Source of the DNA: Flavobacterium sp. ASW18X | GTDB taxonomy: Bacteria; Bacteroidota; Bacteroidia; Flavobacteriales; Flavobacteriaceae | Assembly (NCBI RefSeq): GCF_005144745.1 | Contig: NZ_SWKK01000008.1 | Location: 124,001 to 188,000 of the forward strand | DNA: 64,000 nt | Direction: 5' to 3' | Shown here: in pieces, positions 9,897 to 18,792 of the stretch | Layout: every line of letters begins with the position of its first letter | How positions within the stretch are numbered: position 1 is the first letter of the stretch | Notes under the pieces: generated by a model | Told to the model about the DNA's origin: nothing | What the model saw: only the letters and a program-made list of their open reading frames with translations | Databases searched by the model: none | Translations under genes and position numbers: made by a program

Positions 9897-10943
9897 TTAT
9901 CTATTTTCGTATAACTCTGTATAATATTCCCGGTAAGCACCAGAAGTTACATTAGCTAGCCAAGTTTTGTTGGCTAAATACCAGTCTATAGTTTCTTCTA
10001 ACCCGAGATTAAATGTAGCTTTTGGAATCCAACCCAATTCATATTTCAATTTATTGGCATCAATCGCATACCTATGATCATGGCCCGGCCTATCTTTTAC
10101 AAAAGCGATTAGCTTTTCTGAGCTGCCTTCTGGTCTACCTAGTTTCTTGTCCATAAGCTCACAAAGCGATTTTATCAATTGAAGATTGGTCAGCTCATTA
10201 TTTCCGCCAATAAGGTAAGTCTCTTGAGTTTTACCTTTGTGAAAAATAGTATCAATGGCAGAAACATGATCTAGTACGTATAGCCAATCCCTGACATTGG
10301 CACCGTCTCCATAAACTGGTAATGCCTTGTTCTCTAAAATATTATTGATAAACAGCGGTATCAGCTTTTCTGGAAATTGATTTGGGCCGTAATTATTGGA
10401 ACAGTTAGAAATAACGAATGGCAAACCGTAAGTTTCTCCATAAGCCCTCACAAAATGGTCAGAACTTGCCTTACTAGCAGAATACGGTGAATTTGGTTTA
10501 TATGGGGATTCTTCCGTGAAATATCCGTCTATTCCTAAACTGCCATACACCTCATCCGTGCTCACATGATAAAACAAGTGTTCATCTAAATTTTTCCAAA
10601 TATTCAAGGCAGCTTGCATCAGATTAATAGTACCTGTGACATTGGTTGCTACAAACGCAAGTGGATTACTTATAGAACGGTCGACATGGCTTTCTGCTGC
10701 TAAGTGGATTACCCTGTCAAACTTATACTCCTGAAATAAGGAAATAATTTGATTAGTATCTCTAATATCTGCTTTTAGAAATGTGTAATTTAAACTGGAT
10801 TCTATGTCTTTAAGATTCTCTAAATTACCAGCATAGGTTAAGGCATCCAAATTATAAATATGATATTTTGGATAGGTATTCACAAAGTGCCTTACCACAT
10901 GCGAACCTATAAAACCTGCTCCTCCTGTAATTAGAATTTTCAT
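9897..10943 (-). CDS. rmlB: dTDP-glucose 4,6-dehydratase
   Basis: A 348-residue extended SDR. It has GGAGFIGSHVVRHF at residues 7-20, the STDEVYGSLG segment with the catalytic Asp/Glu region, the Tyr-Lys pair in YSASKASSDHFVRAYGETY, and NCSNNYGPNQFPEKLIPL. It converts dTDP-glucose to dTDP-4-keto-6-deoxyglucose. It is the first gene of rmlB-rmlA-rmlC and starts 20 bases after the end of the DUF6909-like gene, so transcription may come from there or from further upstream. Confidence 0.96.
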   Translation of the reverse strand: MKILITGGAGFIGSHVVRHFVNTYPKYHIYNLDALTYAGNLENLKDIESSLNYTFLKADIRDTNQIISLFQEYKFDRVIHLAAESHVDRSISNPLAFVATNVTGTINLMQAALNIWKNLDEHLFYHVSTDEVYGSLGIDGYFTEESPYKPNSPYSASKASSDHFVRAYGETYGLPFVISNCSNNYGPNQFPEKLIPLFINNILENKALPVYGDGANVRDWLYVLDHVSAIDTIFHKGKTQETYLIGGNNELTNLQLIKSLCELMDKKLGRPEGSSEKLIAFVKDRPGHDHRYAIDANKLKYELGWIPKATFNLGLEETIDWYLANKTWLANVTSGAYREYYTELYENR

Positions 10944-10963
10944 TTAAAACCAATCAGTATAAA

Positions 10964-12643
10964 TTATATAAAAATTTGCTCTAATATTTTATAGGTAATC
11001 AGATATGTAGGTTTTACTCCCGTTGTTCCTAGACCACCAGAAGCCAACGTACTACCTGTTTCTAAAGGATTATCTGATGCGTAATATGCATATCTAACCT
11101 TAACATCCTTACTTACACTTTTTCTTACCCTAGAAGCTGATTGTATGGCTTTTTGATAATGAACGCCTTCCATTTCTAGACCAATAACATTCCAGGTAGA
11201 CTCATAGAAAAACTTTAAAATGTCTTTGTTCTGCAATGATGTTCCTAAAACGGTAACCATGGTTCCTTCTAATACTTTAAGTCCATGGCCTTCAAAATCC
11301 TTGGCGCACAGTTCGTTCTCAAAAGGATAGTTATCTGCAGTACCTTCAAAAATGTGTGCAGAAGGTATCATCAAGTCGCCCTTACCGCCCTCTAGAATTC
11401 CAGCTTTACCCATAATGGAAACGGAATCTACATTCAGGAAAATTTTGTCATCTCCTTTTTCCAAAGGTTTCAACAACTCGTCAATTGTTTCGTAAGCCTG
11501 CTCGCCAAACGCATAATCCATCACAAAAATAACCGGCTTTTCATCTTCTGGAATACTGTTGTCTACCTTGTAGCAACAAGCAGCATCATTAAATTTTGCC
11601 GTGTCAAATAACTGTACGGAGATGTTAGCTCCAGAAGTATCTTCTATAGGTATCATACCATTGGCAATAGCCACCTTCTCTACTTTATTCCGTAGCTCTT
11701 TATTTTCTGATAAACTCAAAGCCTGGTAAATCTCTAAATCGTCTTTACCTTCAAACTCAGCTCCAAGCACTTTTCTCGCAAACAGCGAATTCATTACACT
11801 GTGCATATTAGCGCTTATAATGTGTAAAGGCCTGCCTAGTAAATTATATTTTTCTAGCGTTTCTTTTATAGTGGTAGCCCATCGTTCTCCGTGAATGTGG
11901 TGACCCAATCGTTCTCTTAAGAGCGGACTAAAAGTTATTGTTCTTTTGTTGCCAGTGGCCACTTCCTCTATTGCCAACTTGCCCAACCAGTAAATAAATT
12001 CTAGAAAACGGTCTGGCATGGCGTCGGTAGCAAACTTCTTTTGTATCGCTACCACCTCTGCATACGTTCTACTTAGAATATTGGCTACATGTATGTAGGC
12101 AACTTCGCGCTCTTCTTCCGTACGTTCTGTTTGCTTAACAAATTCTTCTAGCTTTTGCCAATCCCGAATGGTAGCATTATCTTCTTCTATCCATACACGC
12201 TCACAAATTTTATCTGCCTCAATAAACAAAAAGGTTAAGTGCGTTAAAATATCATAGATGTCTGAGCGACCACGCGTAATTTCAATATTCATCTGCTCAT
12301 CGTCTATACGATAGCAGTTTCTTCTTCTTTTAGGCGGAATTATAGGCTGCAAGTGTGATTTTGAGATGCCTTCATCTGACGTTAAATTGATATACCTACA
12401 TTGTTCTATACCCATTGGTAAGCGTTCTAAAACATAAATAAGTCCATTTAACTCACCTCTATCTTCTGCAACCGAACCGTAAATTTCTGGTCGTAGTACC
12501 AACAATGCGTTACGCAATGTATTGCCAGAAACACCAGAAGGTTTGTAAAAGCCTCTATTTAACAAATGCCGCATGGTAACGTACAAACGCTCTATGGCGT
12601 TGGTAGATTCTTGCGCACGTGTAGTTTCCTTAATTGCCGTCAT
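10964..12643 (-). CDS. DUF6909-like protein with nucleoside-phosphorylase-like C-terminus
   Basis: A 559-residue soluble protein with no signal peptide, resembling the uncharacterised Bacteroidota family I know as DUF6909 (family name from memory). The first 270 residues are helical and charged. From about residue 365 onward there is a pattern like PNP/UDP-phosphorylases: SIMGKAGIL (409-416), KGDLMIPSAHIFEG (about 421-434), GLEMEGVHYQKA (488-499, compare the EMEG motif) and YYASDNP (520-526, compare the SDN motif). In phosphorylases and nucleosidases these elements bind the ribose and the base. A nucleosidase or phosphorylase-like activity is therefore an inference and has not been shown. The gene sits 36 bases after the GH3 gene and 20 bases before rmlB. 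Confidence 0.7.
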   Translation of the reverse strand: MTAIKETTRAQESTNAIERLYVTMRHLLNRGFYKPSGVSGNTLRNALLVLRPEIYGSVAEDRGELNGLIYVLERLPMGIEQCRYINLTSDEGISKSHLQPIIPPKRRRNCYRIDDEQMNIEITRGRSDIYDILTHLTFLFIEADKICERVWIEEDNATIRDWQKLEEFVKQTERTEEEREVAYIHVANILSRTYAEVVAIQKKFATDAMPDRFLEFIYWLGKLAIEEVATGNKRTITFSPLLRERLGHHIHGERWATTIKETLEKYNLLGRPLHIISANMHSVMNSLFARKVLGAEFEGKDDLEIYQALSLSENKELRNKVEKVAIANGMIPIEDTSGANISVQLFDTAKFNDAACCYKVDNSIPEDEKPVIFVMDYAFGEQAYETIDELLKPLEKGDDKIFLNVDSVSIMGKAGILEGGKGDLMIPSAHIFEGTADNYPFENELCAKDFEGHGLKVLEGTMVTVLGTSLQNKDILKFFYESTWNVIGLEMEGVHYQKAIQSASRVRKSVSKDVKVRYAYYASDNPLETGSTLASGGLGTTGVKPTYLITYKILEQIFI

Positions 12644-12679
12644 ATTCAGTATTTCGGTGTAAAAATACGGGAAATCTTC

Positions 12680-14176
12680 TTACTTTATTTTAAATGCAGT
12701 TAAGGCTTCTGCTAATTTTCTGTCATTAGATAGACGTTGTATTTTATTTTGACCACCCAATTTTCCTATGGATTGCATATAAGATTTGAATCCATCTTTT
12801 TGCACTTTAGTTAGTTGCAAACGTTTTAAAACCTTGCCTTCTATTAGATCAAAATAGTAGCTGTTTTGTTTTTGGAGCGATGTGTCTAAGGTTTGTATAA
12901 ACAATTCCATATCTGATGGTTCTTTCTGAAATTCTACAAACCATTCATGATAAGGCAATCCACTTTCTGGCGACGTTTGGGGGGCAACGGTAAATTCGTT
13001 CACCTGGGCATCCGTGGCCACAATGGCATCTTTCATTGCTTGTTCTACTTCTTTTGCAATAACATGTTCTCCAAAGGCAGAAATAAAATGCTTAATTCTG
13101 CCCGATACGATGATTTTATAAGGGTCCTTAGAAATAAACTGAACGGTATCTCCTATGTTGTATCCCCATAATCCAGCATCTGTAGAAATTATCATGGCAT
13201 AATTTACGTGCAATTCTACGTCCTTTAGGGTGATACGTTTTGCATCAGCATCAAAAAATTCGTCTGCCTTTACAAACTCGTAAAAAATACCGGCATCCGT
13301 AAGTAAGAGCATTCCTTTTTCAGTCTGGGAATTCTGATAGGCAAAAAAACCTTCACTAGCCGGAAACAATTCTATAGCGTCTACCTTACGACCTATTAAA
13401 CTTTCAAATTTGGCACGATATGGTTCATAATTCACTCCACCGTAAATAAATAACTGAAAGTTTTTAAATAAATCTCCAACCTTCTTTTGGTGTTTTTCTT
13501 GTAATTTTTCAAAATACATCTGCACCCAAGATGGTATGCCTGCTATAACCGTCATGTTTTCATTTTCGGTTTCGGTCACAATAGCATTTACTTTGGTTTC
13601 CCAATCTTCAATACAATTGGTTTCCCAGCTAGGCAATCTGTTTTTTTGCAAATAGTTAGGTACATAGTGTGCCGAAATACCGGATAACCTACCCAACTTT
13701 ATGCCGTTTTTCTCTTCCATTTCTGGACTACCCTGCAGAAAAATCATTCGCCCGTCCACAAAATCGGCATTACCTGTTTCTTGAATGTAATTAAGGATGG
13801 CATCGCGAGAAGCGTTTACTTGATTTTTAATAGAAGGTTTGGTTATGGGTATATATTTTGCCCCAGAAGTTGTGCCAGAAGTCTTTGCAAAATACAAAGG
13901 CTTACCAGGCCAAAGCACATCTTCCTTTCCATTCACCACTTGCTCCACATAGGGTTTTAATTCCTCATAATCCCGTATAGGAACCCGCGCTACAAAATCT
14001 GAATGGTTATTAATAGTGCTAAAACTATGGTCTTTACCAAACACAGTATTTTCGGCAGATTTTAGTAGGTTTTTAAAAACCTTTTCTTGAGCTCCAATAG
14101 GATTGTTAATCCATTTACTGTTCTTTTTGGCAATTCTATTGGCAAAAATCTTGGCAGCGAAAGCTTTTAAGGACAT
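12680..14176 (-). CDS. GH3 family acyl-adenylate/amidosynthetase-like protein
   Basis: A 498-residue protein of the bacterial GH3 (auxin-responsive promoter) family, ANL superfamily. The ATP/AMP motif TSGTTSGAKYIPI is at about residues 99-111. Further family landmarks are FQLFIYGGVNYEPYRAKFE, ELFPASEGFFAYQ and GLWGYNIGDTVQF, and the C-terminal domain carries KVQKDGFKSYMQSIGKLGGQNK. Plant GH3 enzymes join amino acids to acyl acids through acyl-adenylates. The substrate of the Bacteroidota members is not known to me. The start is one base after the stop of the M23 peptidase gene, so the two are in one operon. Confidence 0.9.
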   Translation of the reverse strand: MSLKAFAAKIFANRIAKKNSKWINNPIGAQEKVFKNLLKSAENTVFGKDHSFSTINNHSDFVARVPIRDYEELKPYVEQVVNGKEDVLWPGKPLYFAKTSGTTSGAKYIPITKPSIKNQVNASRDAILNYIQETGNADFVDGRMIFLQGSPEMEEKNGIKLGRLSGISAHYVPNYLQKNRLPSWETNCIEDWETKVNAIVTETENENMTVIAGIPSWVQMYFEKLQEKHQKKVGDLFKNFQLFIYGGVNYEPYRAKFESLIGRKVDAIELFPASEGFFAYQNSQTEKGMLLLTDAGIFYEFVKADEFFDADAKRITLKDVELHVNYAMIISTDAGLWGYNIGDTVQFISKDPYKIIVSGRIKHFISAFGEHVIAKEVEQAMKDAIVATDAQVNEFTVAPQTSPESGLPYHEWFVEFQKEPSDMELFIQTLDTSLQKQNSYYFDLIEGKVLKRLQLTKVQKDGFKSYMQSIGKLGGQNKIQRLSNDRKLAEALTAFKIK

Positions 14177-14177
14177 A

Positions 14178-15047
14178 TTATTTAAAGTCTATGAAGTCTG
14201 ATGGGTTGGTTGGCTTACCATTAAGCCATAGTTCAAAATGTAAATGCGGACCAGTAGATAATTCTCCTGTGTTACCTACTGCTGCTATTACTTCTCCAGC
14301 GCGTACAACATCTCCCTGCCCTTTGGACAACGCCCCATTATGTTTATAAACGGAGATAAGATTGTCTTTGTGCTCTAAGATTAGCACATAACCCGTTTCT
14401 GACGTCCATTCTGCGAATATTACAGTGCCATCGGCTACCGCTTTAACTGGGGTATCTTGTGGCGCAACAATATCAACAGCATAATGTTTTTTATCTGCAT
14501 CGTAATTTCCAGTAATAGGACCTTCTAAAGGCTTAAACAACATACCTGTTAAATTACTCATGCTGGGTTCAAACAGGTTGTATTTATCTTCTAGTTCTAC
14601 CTCCTTACGTAAATCTAAATCTTCTTGTATGGGTTCTAAGTTTATAGTTGATGGGTCCAATTTATATTGTTGAAAAAGAGAATCTCTATTAAACTCATTA
14701 TTCTCTATTTCTCCACGAAGAACCATACGCACATTATCCAAATAACGATTGGTATAATTAAGAACATTAACTAAAGAATCGGTTTTATAGGTTAACTCTG
14801 TGGCCTGTCTTTTTAATCGTGTAGAAGAGTAACCCGGAATATATTCCCTTAATGGCGTAAATGCTATTAAAAGTGTTGTTAAACCAATCAGTATAATAAT
14901 AAAAAATGTACCTGTAACAAATACATTTAGTCGGTTGAGTTTAAAAGAAATTTTTTCTTCAAAAGTATTCTCGTTTAGAATTACCAAACGATACTTATGC
15001 AGTAGTTTCCTTTTTATCTCTTTTCTTTTTTTAGCTTTCTTAGCCAT
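14178..15047 (-). CDS. M23 (LytM) family metallopeptidase, membrane-anchored
   Basis: I start at the ATG at 15047 (MAKKAKKRK, 289 residues). A longer reading would need a TTG at 15056. A basic N-terminus precedes one membrane segment at about residues 42-63 (VFVTGTFFIIILIGLTTLLI). A helical linker follows, then a C-terminal LytM domain (about 170-285) with the zinc ligands His188 and Asp192 (HYAVD) and the HLHFE motif (His268, His270). It is probably a periplasmic peptidoglycan endopeptidase or an EnvC/NlpD-like activator. The catalytic residues look intact. A TATCTTTG box ends seven bases before the ATG. The GH3 gene follows directly. Confidence 0.93.
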   Translation of the reverse strand: MAKKAKKRKEIKRKLLHKYRLVILNENTFEEKISFKLNRLNVFVTGTFFIIILIGLTTLLIAFTPLREYIPGYSSTRLKRQATELTYKTDSLVNVLNYTNRYLDNVRMVLRGEIENNEFNRDSLFQQYKLDPSTINLEPIQEDLDLRKEVELEDKYNLFEPSMSNLTGMLFKPLEGPITGNYDADKKHYAVDIVAPQDTPVKAVADGTVIFAEWTSETGYVLILEHKDNLISVYKHNGALSKGQGDVVRAGEVIAAVGNTGELSTGPHLHFELWLNGKPTNPSDFIDFK

Positions 15048-15053
15048 AATAGA

Positions 15054-15061
15054 CAAAGATA
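15054..15061 (-). promoter_or_regulatory. -7 element of the M23-GH3 operon
   Basis: The minus strand reads TATCTTTG (consensus TAnnTTTG). It ends only seven bases before the ATG at 15047, so a start site at the usual distance would give an almost leaderless mRNA. This also supports the ATG at 15047 over the upstream TTG at 15056, which falls inside the box. Confidence 0.6.
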
Positions 15062-15229
15062 GTTTTAGATTTTAATTTACCTATTTTTCCTCAGTATTTA
15101 TGAATGTTTTAATAGCACTATAAGCAACTGTTATTAAGCATAAAAGGCATTATAGCTATAATTATTGCTTTTAACAACATGGCGTTACTGTTTTTTGTAT
15201 TTTTGATATTCATTAAAGATAGAAGGATT

Positions 15230-15421
15230 ATGGTTTTTACTGATATTATTCTAGGAATGTTGGGTCCATGGCAAATAGTTTTAATTGTTCTGGCCATTCT
15301 TTTGCTTTTTGGAGGCAAAAAAATTCCGGAGTTAATGCGTGGCCTAGGTAGCGGAATTAAAGAATTTAAAGACGCTTCTAGAGAAGACGAAAAATTAGAA
15401 GAAAAAAAAGAGACCGAATAA
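15230..15421 (+). CDS. tatA: Twin-arginine translocase subunit TatA/TatE
   Basis: A 63-residue protein starting MVFTDIILGMLGPWQIVLIV. I place the start at the ATG at 15230 because AGAAGGA lies just upstream and the longer in-frame reading (from 15179) would add an unusual hydrophobic extension. It has a single membrane segment (GPWQIVLIVLAILLLFGGKK), then the conserved hinge and amphipathic helix IPELMRGLGSGIKEFKDA and a charged tail. TatA forms the protein-conducting element of the Tat pathway for folded proteins. tatC is not in the window. It is divergent from the M23 gene and is followed by a strong terminator. Confidence 0.93.
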   Translation: MVFTDIILGMLGPWQIVLIVLAILLLFGGKKIPELMRGLGSGIKEFKDASREDEKLEEKKETE

Positions 15422-15437
15422 GAAGGTCTCTTTTTTT
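15403..15437. terminator. Rho-independent terminator after tatA
   Basis: A 13-bp perfect stem (AAAAAAAGAGACC / GGTCTCTTTTTTT) with a nine-base loop, followed by a T-run. The left arm overlaps the last codons of tatA. Confidence 0.85.
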
Positions 15438-15633
15438 ATACCCATATTGCTACAATCTCTTTAAGTAAAACTTCAGCTTCTTTACAGTTTTACTTCGCTT
15501 ATTTCTCCTTTCACAACAAAAATTAATTAAACAGTTATTAACAATCTATTTTCGTGGCTAGTGGTTACTTTAAACCAATTAAGGTAACTAACTAATATTC
15601 TAAACTTTGGGAAATTTTGTAACCAATACAACA

Positions 15634-17712
15634 ATGAAAAAGCTAGCCATTTTAATTATCTGTTTTATTTCACTTCAATTTTACGGACAGTCTGTAAGCT
15701 TATTAGAGTTCGAAGATGCTGTGGTAGAAGAAGCCATTCTTGAAACTGAAAAAGAAAACGATTCTATAACCAAAACCAAGAAAGTAGCCCGCTCAACGTA
15801 CAAAGGAGTGAATGATAAGCTAATTAAAAAAGCAGATGATTATTATGACAAGCTTTGGTACTCAGAGGCTGCTAAAGTTTATGACATAGCCATGTCTAAA
15901 AAATCTGCTAAATACCCTATGGATGTTTATGTTAGAGCAGGTGATTCTCATTACTTTAATTCTAATATGGAAATGGCTAGCAAATACTATGAGCTTGCTT
16001 ACAAGGATAATAAAGAAGAGATTGCTAATGACGATTTGTTTAAATATGCGCATAGTTTAAAAGGAATTGGCAGGTATAATAAAGCAAAACGTATTATGCG
16101 TTTGTTTAATAAAAGAAATACACTAGTAACATCTTCAGAAGAATTGGCTACTACTAAAGAGAAACTACTAGAAGAGAACAGTGTTGCAACAAGTCAACCT
16201 TATGAAGTGAATATAAAAAACTTAAATATCAACTCTAAGTATTCAGATTTTTCACCGATGCTTTTAGATGACAACCAATTGGTTTATGCTTCTGCTGTAG
16301 ATTCGGCCTTTTTAAAAACCAGACGGTATAAATGGAATAGTCAGCCGTATTTAGATTTATACGTTGGTGATGTTAATGATGAAAAAAGTAAGGTTTCTAA
16401 TGTTGAAAAATTTCCAAAAGAAATTAACAGCAAATACCATGAAGCAGCAGTAACCTTTTCACCAGATAAAAACACTATCTACTTTACTAGAAACAATTAC
16501 GGTAAAAAATTAAAGCGAGACCAATACGGTGTAAATCACCTTAAGATATATACTTCTACTAAAACAGAAGAAGGCTGGACAGAGGCAGTAGAGCTTCCCT
16601 TTAATAGTGAAGATTATTCTACTGGTCACCCAGCAATGAGTCCAGATGGTAAACGATTGTATTTTGTATCTGATATGCCTGGCGGATTTGGCCAAACAGA
16701 CGTTTACTATGTAACCGTAGATGGAAATGGCGCTTACTCTGCACCTATTAATCTAGGAGAAACTGTAAACTCTAGAAGAAAAGAAATGTTCCCTTTTGTA
16801 ACTGAGAATGCGTTGTATTTTTCATCGGATAGAGGTGATGGTTATGGTGGATTAGATATTTATAAAACTACAATAACAGAGGAAGGCTTTGGTAAGCTTA
16901 AAATCCTTGGAGAACCTATTAACAGTAATAGAGACGACTTTTCTTTTATTATAGATGAAGATTTAAAAAACGGATATTTTGCATCCAATCGTGATGGTGG
17001 TAAAGGAGACGATGACATCTATTCTTTTGACAACCTAGAAATAAAGCCTCCTGTGTCTATGAAAAGCATTGTAGAAGGACAAGTAGTTGAAAAATTAACT
17101 GGAGACCCTATAAAAAATGCTATAATTACTTTATTAGACGAAGAAGACAATATTGTAAAAGAAGTAGAAACAGATGAAGATGGAAGGTTTATTTTTAATG
17201 ATATTGAACGAAATAGCAATTACAAAATAACTTCTAATAGGGAAGAGTTTAAAGATTATATACAAGATATAGTAATACAAGATCAGGAAAAAGAATCCTT
17301 AGTGTTCTCCTTGAGTAGAAAAGAGGCCCAAGTGGTTTTAGAAGATGGAGTTAAAAAACTTAAAGTGGAAAACATCAACTTTGGATTTGATAAGTATAAC
17401 ATTAACCAAGAAGCATCTGTAGAATTAGACAAACTATTACGCGCTATGGAACAATATCCAAGCATGGTTATCAAGATAGAATCGCACACGGATAGTAGAG
17501 GTAGCCGAGCCTATAACCAATATTTATCTGATAAGCGTGCAAAATCTACAAGAGATTACCTTATAGCCCATGGCGTTGCACCAGAGCGTATAGCTAGTGC
17601 TATAGGATATGGTGAAGACCGTTTACTAAATGATTGTGCTGATGGAGTGCCTTGCTCACGTACAACACACTTAGAAAACAGACGTTCAGAATTTATCATA
17701 GTAGAAATGTAA
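15634..17712 (+). CDS. PorE-like outer-membrane protein: TPR, WD40-like propeller, CRD, OmpA domain
   Basis: A 692-residue protein starting MKKLAILIICFISLQFYGQ, a signal peptide. The in-frame TTG at 15607 would put nine residues before it and is less likely. Domain order: TPR-like helices (about 40-140), a PD40/WD40-like beta-propeller (about 200-470, with repeats such as HPAMSPDGKRLYFVSDMPGG and FSSDRGDGYGGLDIY), a carboxypeptidase-regulatory-like domain (about 480-555, VEGQVVEKLTGDPIKNA), and an OmpA peptidoglycan-binding domain (about 580-692, ESHTDSRGSRAYNQYLSDKR with the Asp and Arg that hold diaminopimelate). This order equals that of PorE, a type IX secretion component that tethers the outer-membrane machinery to peptidoglycan. 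Whether it is the PorE orthologue or a paralogue cannot be settled here. Confidence 0.88.
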   Translation: MKKLAILIICFISLQFYGQSVSLLEFEDAVVEEAILETEKENDSITKTKKVARSTYKGVNDKLIKKADDYYDKLWYSEAAKVYDIAMSKKSAKYPMDVYVRAGDSHYFNSNMEMASKYYELAYKDNKEEIANDDLFKYAHSLKGIGRYNKAKRIMRLFNKRNTLVTSSEELATTKEKLLEENSVATSQPYEVNIKNLNINSKYSDFSPMLLDDNQLVYASAVDSAFLKTRRYKWNSQPYLDLYVGDVNDEKSKVSNVEKFPKEINSKYHEAAVTFSPDKNTIYFTRNNYGKKLKRDQYGVNHLKIYTSTKTEEGWTEAVELPFNSEDYSTGHPAMSPDGKRLYFVSDMPGGFGQTDVYYVTVDGNGAYSAPINLGETVNSRRKEMFPFVTENALYFSSDRGDGYGGLDIYKTTITEEGFGKLKILGEPINSNRDDFSFIIDEDLKNGYFASNRDGGKGDDDIYSFDNLEIKPPVSMKSIVEGQVVEKLTGDPIKNAIITLLDEEDNIVKEVETDEDGRFIFNDIERNSNYKITSNREEFKDYIQDIVIQDQEKESLVFSLSRKEAQVVLEDGVKKLKVENINFGFDKYNINQEASVELDKLLRAMEQYPSMVIKIESHTDSRGSRAYNQYLSDKRAKSTRDYLIAHGVAPERIASAIGYGEDRLLNDCADGVPCSRTTHLENRRSEFIIVEM

Positions 17713-17730
17713 AACTAAAAACCCTGCATA

Positions 17731-17761
17731 AAAAAAGCCTCCATAATTTGGAGGCTTTTTT
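17731..17761. terminator. Bidirectional terminator between the PorE-like gene and DUF4837
   Basis: A 12-bp perfect stem (AAAAAAGCCTCC / GGAGGCTTTTTT) with a seven-base loop. The A- and T-runs on the two sides let it serve both convergent genes. Confidence 0.85.
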
Positions 17762-17781
17762 AATTTATAACATTCGGTATG

Positions 17782-18780
17782 TTAATTTTTTTCTACATCA
17801 AAACGTAAGGTTTTCAAGACCGCCTCTAGTTCAAACATGTAGTCTCTTTTTTGCGTATTTGGTGCAAAAGTAAACCCTTCTAAAACAAGCTTTCTATTGT
17901 TCTCCTTATCATTAATAATATAAGACAAAAATGGACCTGCCATTGGATATCCATGAATTTCCCAAATACCGCGTACTTCTGCTGCCTTTTTACCCCCTAT
18001 TTCTGCGGGGTAAACAAATGGAGCGAAGGCTTTCTCCGTCATCATATACGTTCCTTCATACTCACCAGGAATATTTTCTTTAACTATACTGTCTCTAACC
18101 CTAACAATATCTCTTACAAAGGTAGAATCTACGCTAAATACATCTGCAGGTAAGGCGTATGCAATAATATTCATGTTTCCTTTAGGTATTTGTCTATCAA
18201 ACCACACAAAATTAGCTTCTTCTTTTCCTAAGCGATATACCGAAGGTAAAGTCAAGGACACACCAAATGTATTCTCCAAAGCCTTTTCTTTGCTCAAAGA
18301 GCGTTTAAAACGTTTCTGCGTTTCTGAAATATCGGTATTTCTAAAAGCAGTTATAGCTTCTTGCGCTATGTCTTCTAATCCTTTTAATAATTCTGATTTT
18401 TTAGCACCTTTTACCACCGCTAATTTCTGTGGTGTTGCATAAATATCAGTCTTTATATGTGCTTTGGCAGTAGAATCTGCGGCTACAAATAAAACAGAAC
18501 GTGCATGCAAGGCGGTACCTTTAAAAACTTGAGGCGGTAACTGTGTAAGGGTCAGTATTGGTTGTTCTGGCATGTAAGTTGGGGCTGGAGCTGCGAAAAG
18601 TTCTCTAATCTTATCCCCTATTTCTCCCTGCCACAATTCTGTATCTATAACAACCATTAGGGAGTTAACGCTACCTGTAGAGGGTGGTAAAAAAGATTCT
18701 TTTTTTTCGCTCTTTTCATTGCAGGAAAAGGCAGCTAGAAATATAATTCCTAGCATTAATAGTGTTCCGAGTTTTTTCAT
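17782..18780 (-). CDS. DUF4837 family lipoprotein
   Basis: A 332-residue protein with a lipoprotein signal peptide (LLMLGIIFLAAFSC, lipid-modified Cys at about residue 20) followed by a charged stretch, NEKSEKKE, that resembles Bacteroidota lipoprotein export signals. The body (GSVNSLMVVIDTELWQGEIG near the N-terminus, FEREL-like C-terminus) matches DUF4837 proteins of Flavobacteriaceae, whose function is not known. It lies 12 bases downstream of the MltD-like transglycosylase gene on the same strand, so a role in the cell envelope is plausible. No catalytic motif is visible. Confidence 0.85.
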   Translation of the reverse strand: MKKLGTLLMLGIIFLAAFSCNEKSEKKESFLPPSTGSVNSLMVVIDTELWQGEIGDKIRELFAAPAPTYMPEQPILTLTQLPPQVFKGTALHARSVLFVAADSTAKAHIKTDIYATPQKLAVVKGAKKSELLKGLEDIAQEAITAFRNTDISETQKRFKRSLSKEKALENTFGVSLTLPSVYRLGKEEANFVWFDRQIPKGNMNIIAYALPADVFSVDSTFVRDIVRVRDSIVKENIPGEYEGTYMMTEKAFAPFVYPAEIGGKKAAEVRGIWEIHGYPMAGPFLSYIINDKENNRKLVLEGFTFAPNTQKRDYMFELEAVLKTLRFDVEKN

Positions 18781-18792
18781 ATCAGTATAAAT

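Noticed and set aside
15179-15229. N-terminal extension of tatA (starting MALLFFVFL)
   Set aside because: TatA proteins start close to the membrane segment, and a purine-rich stretch precedes the ATG at 15230.
15118-15318. Minus-strand open frame overlapping tatA
   Set aside because: It is antisense to tatA, with no recognisable protein pattern.
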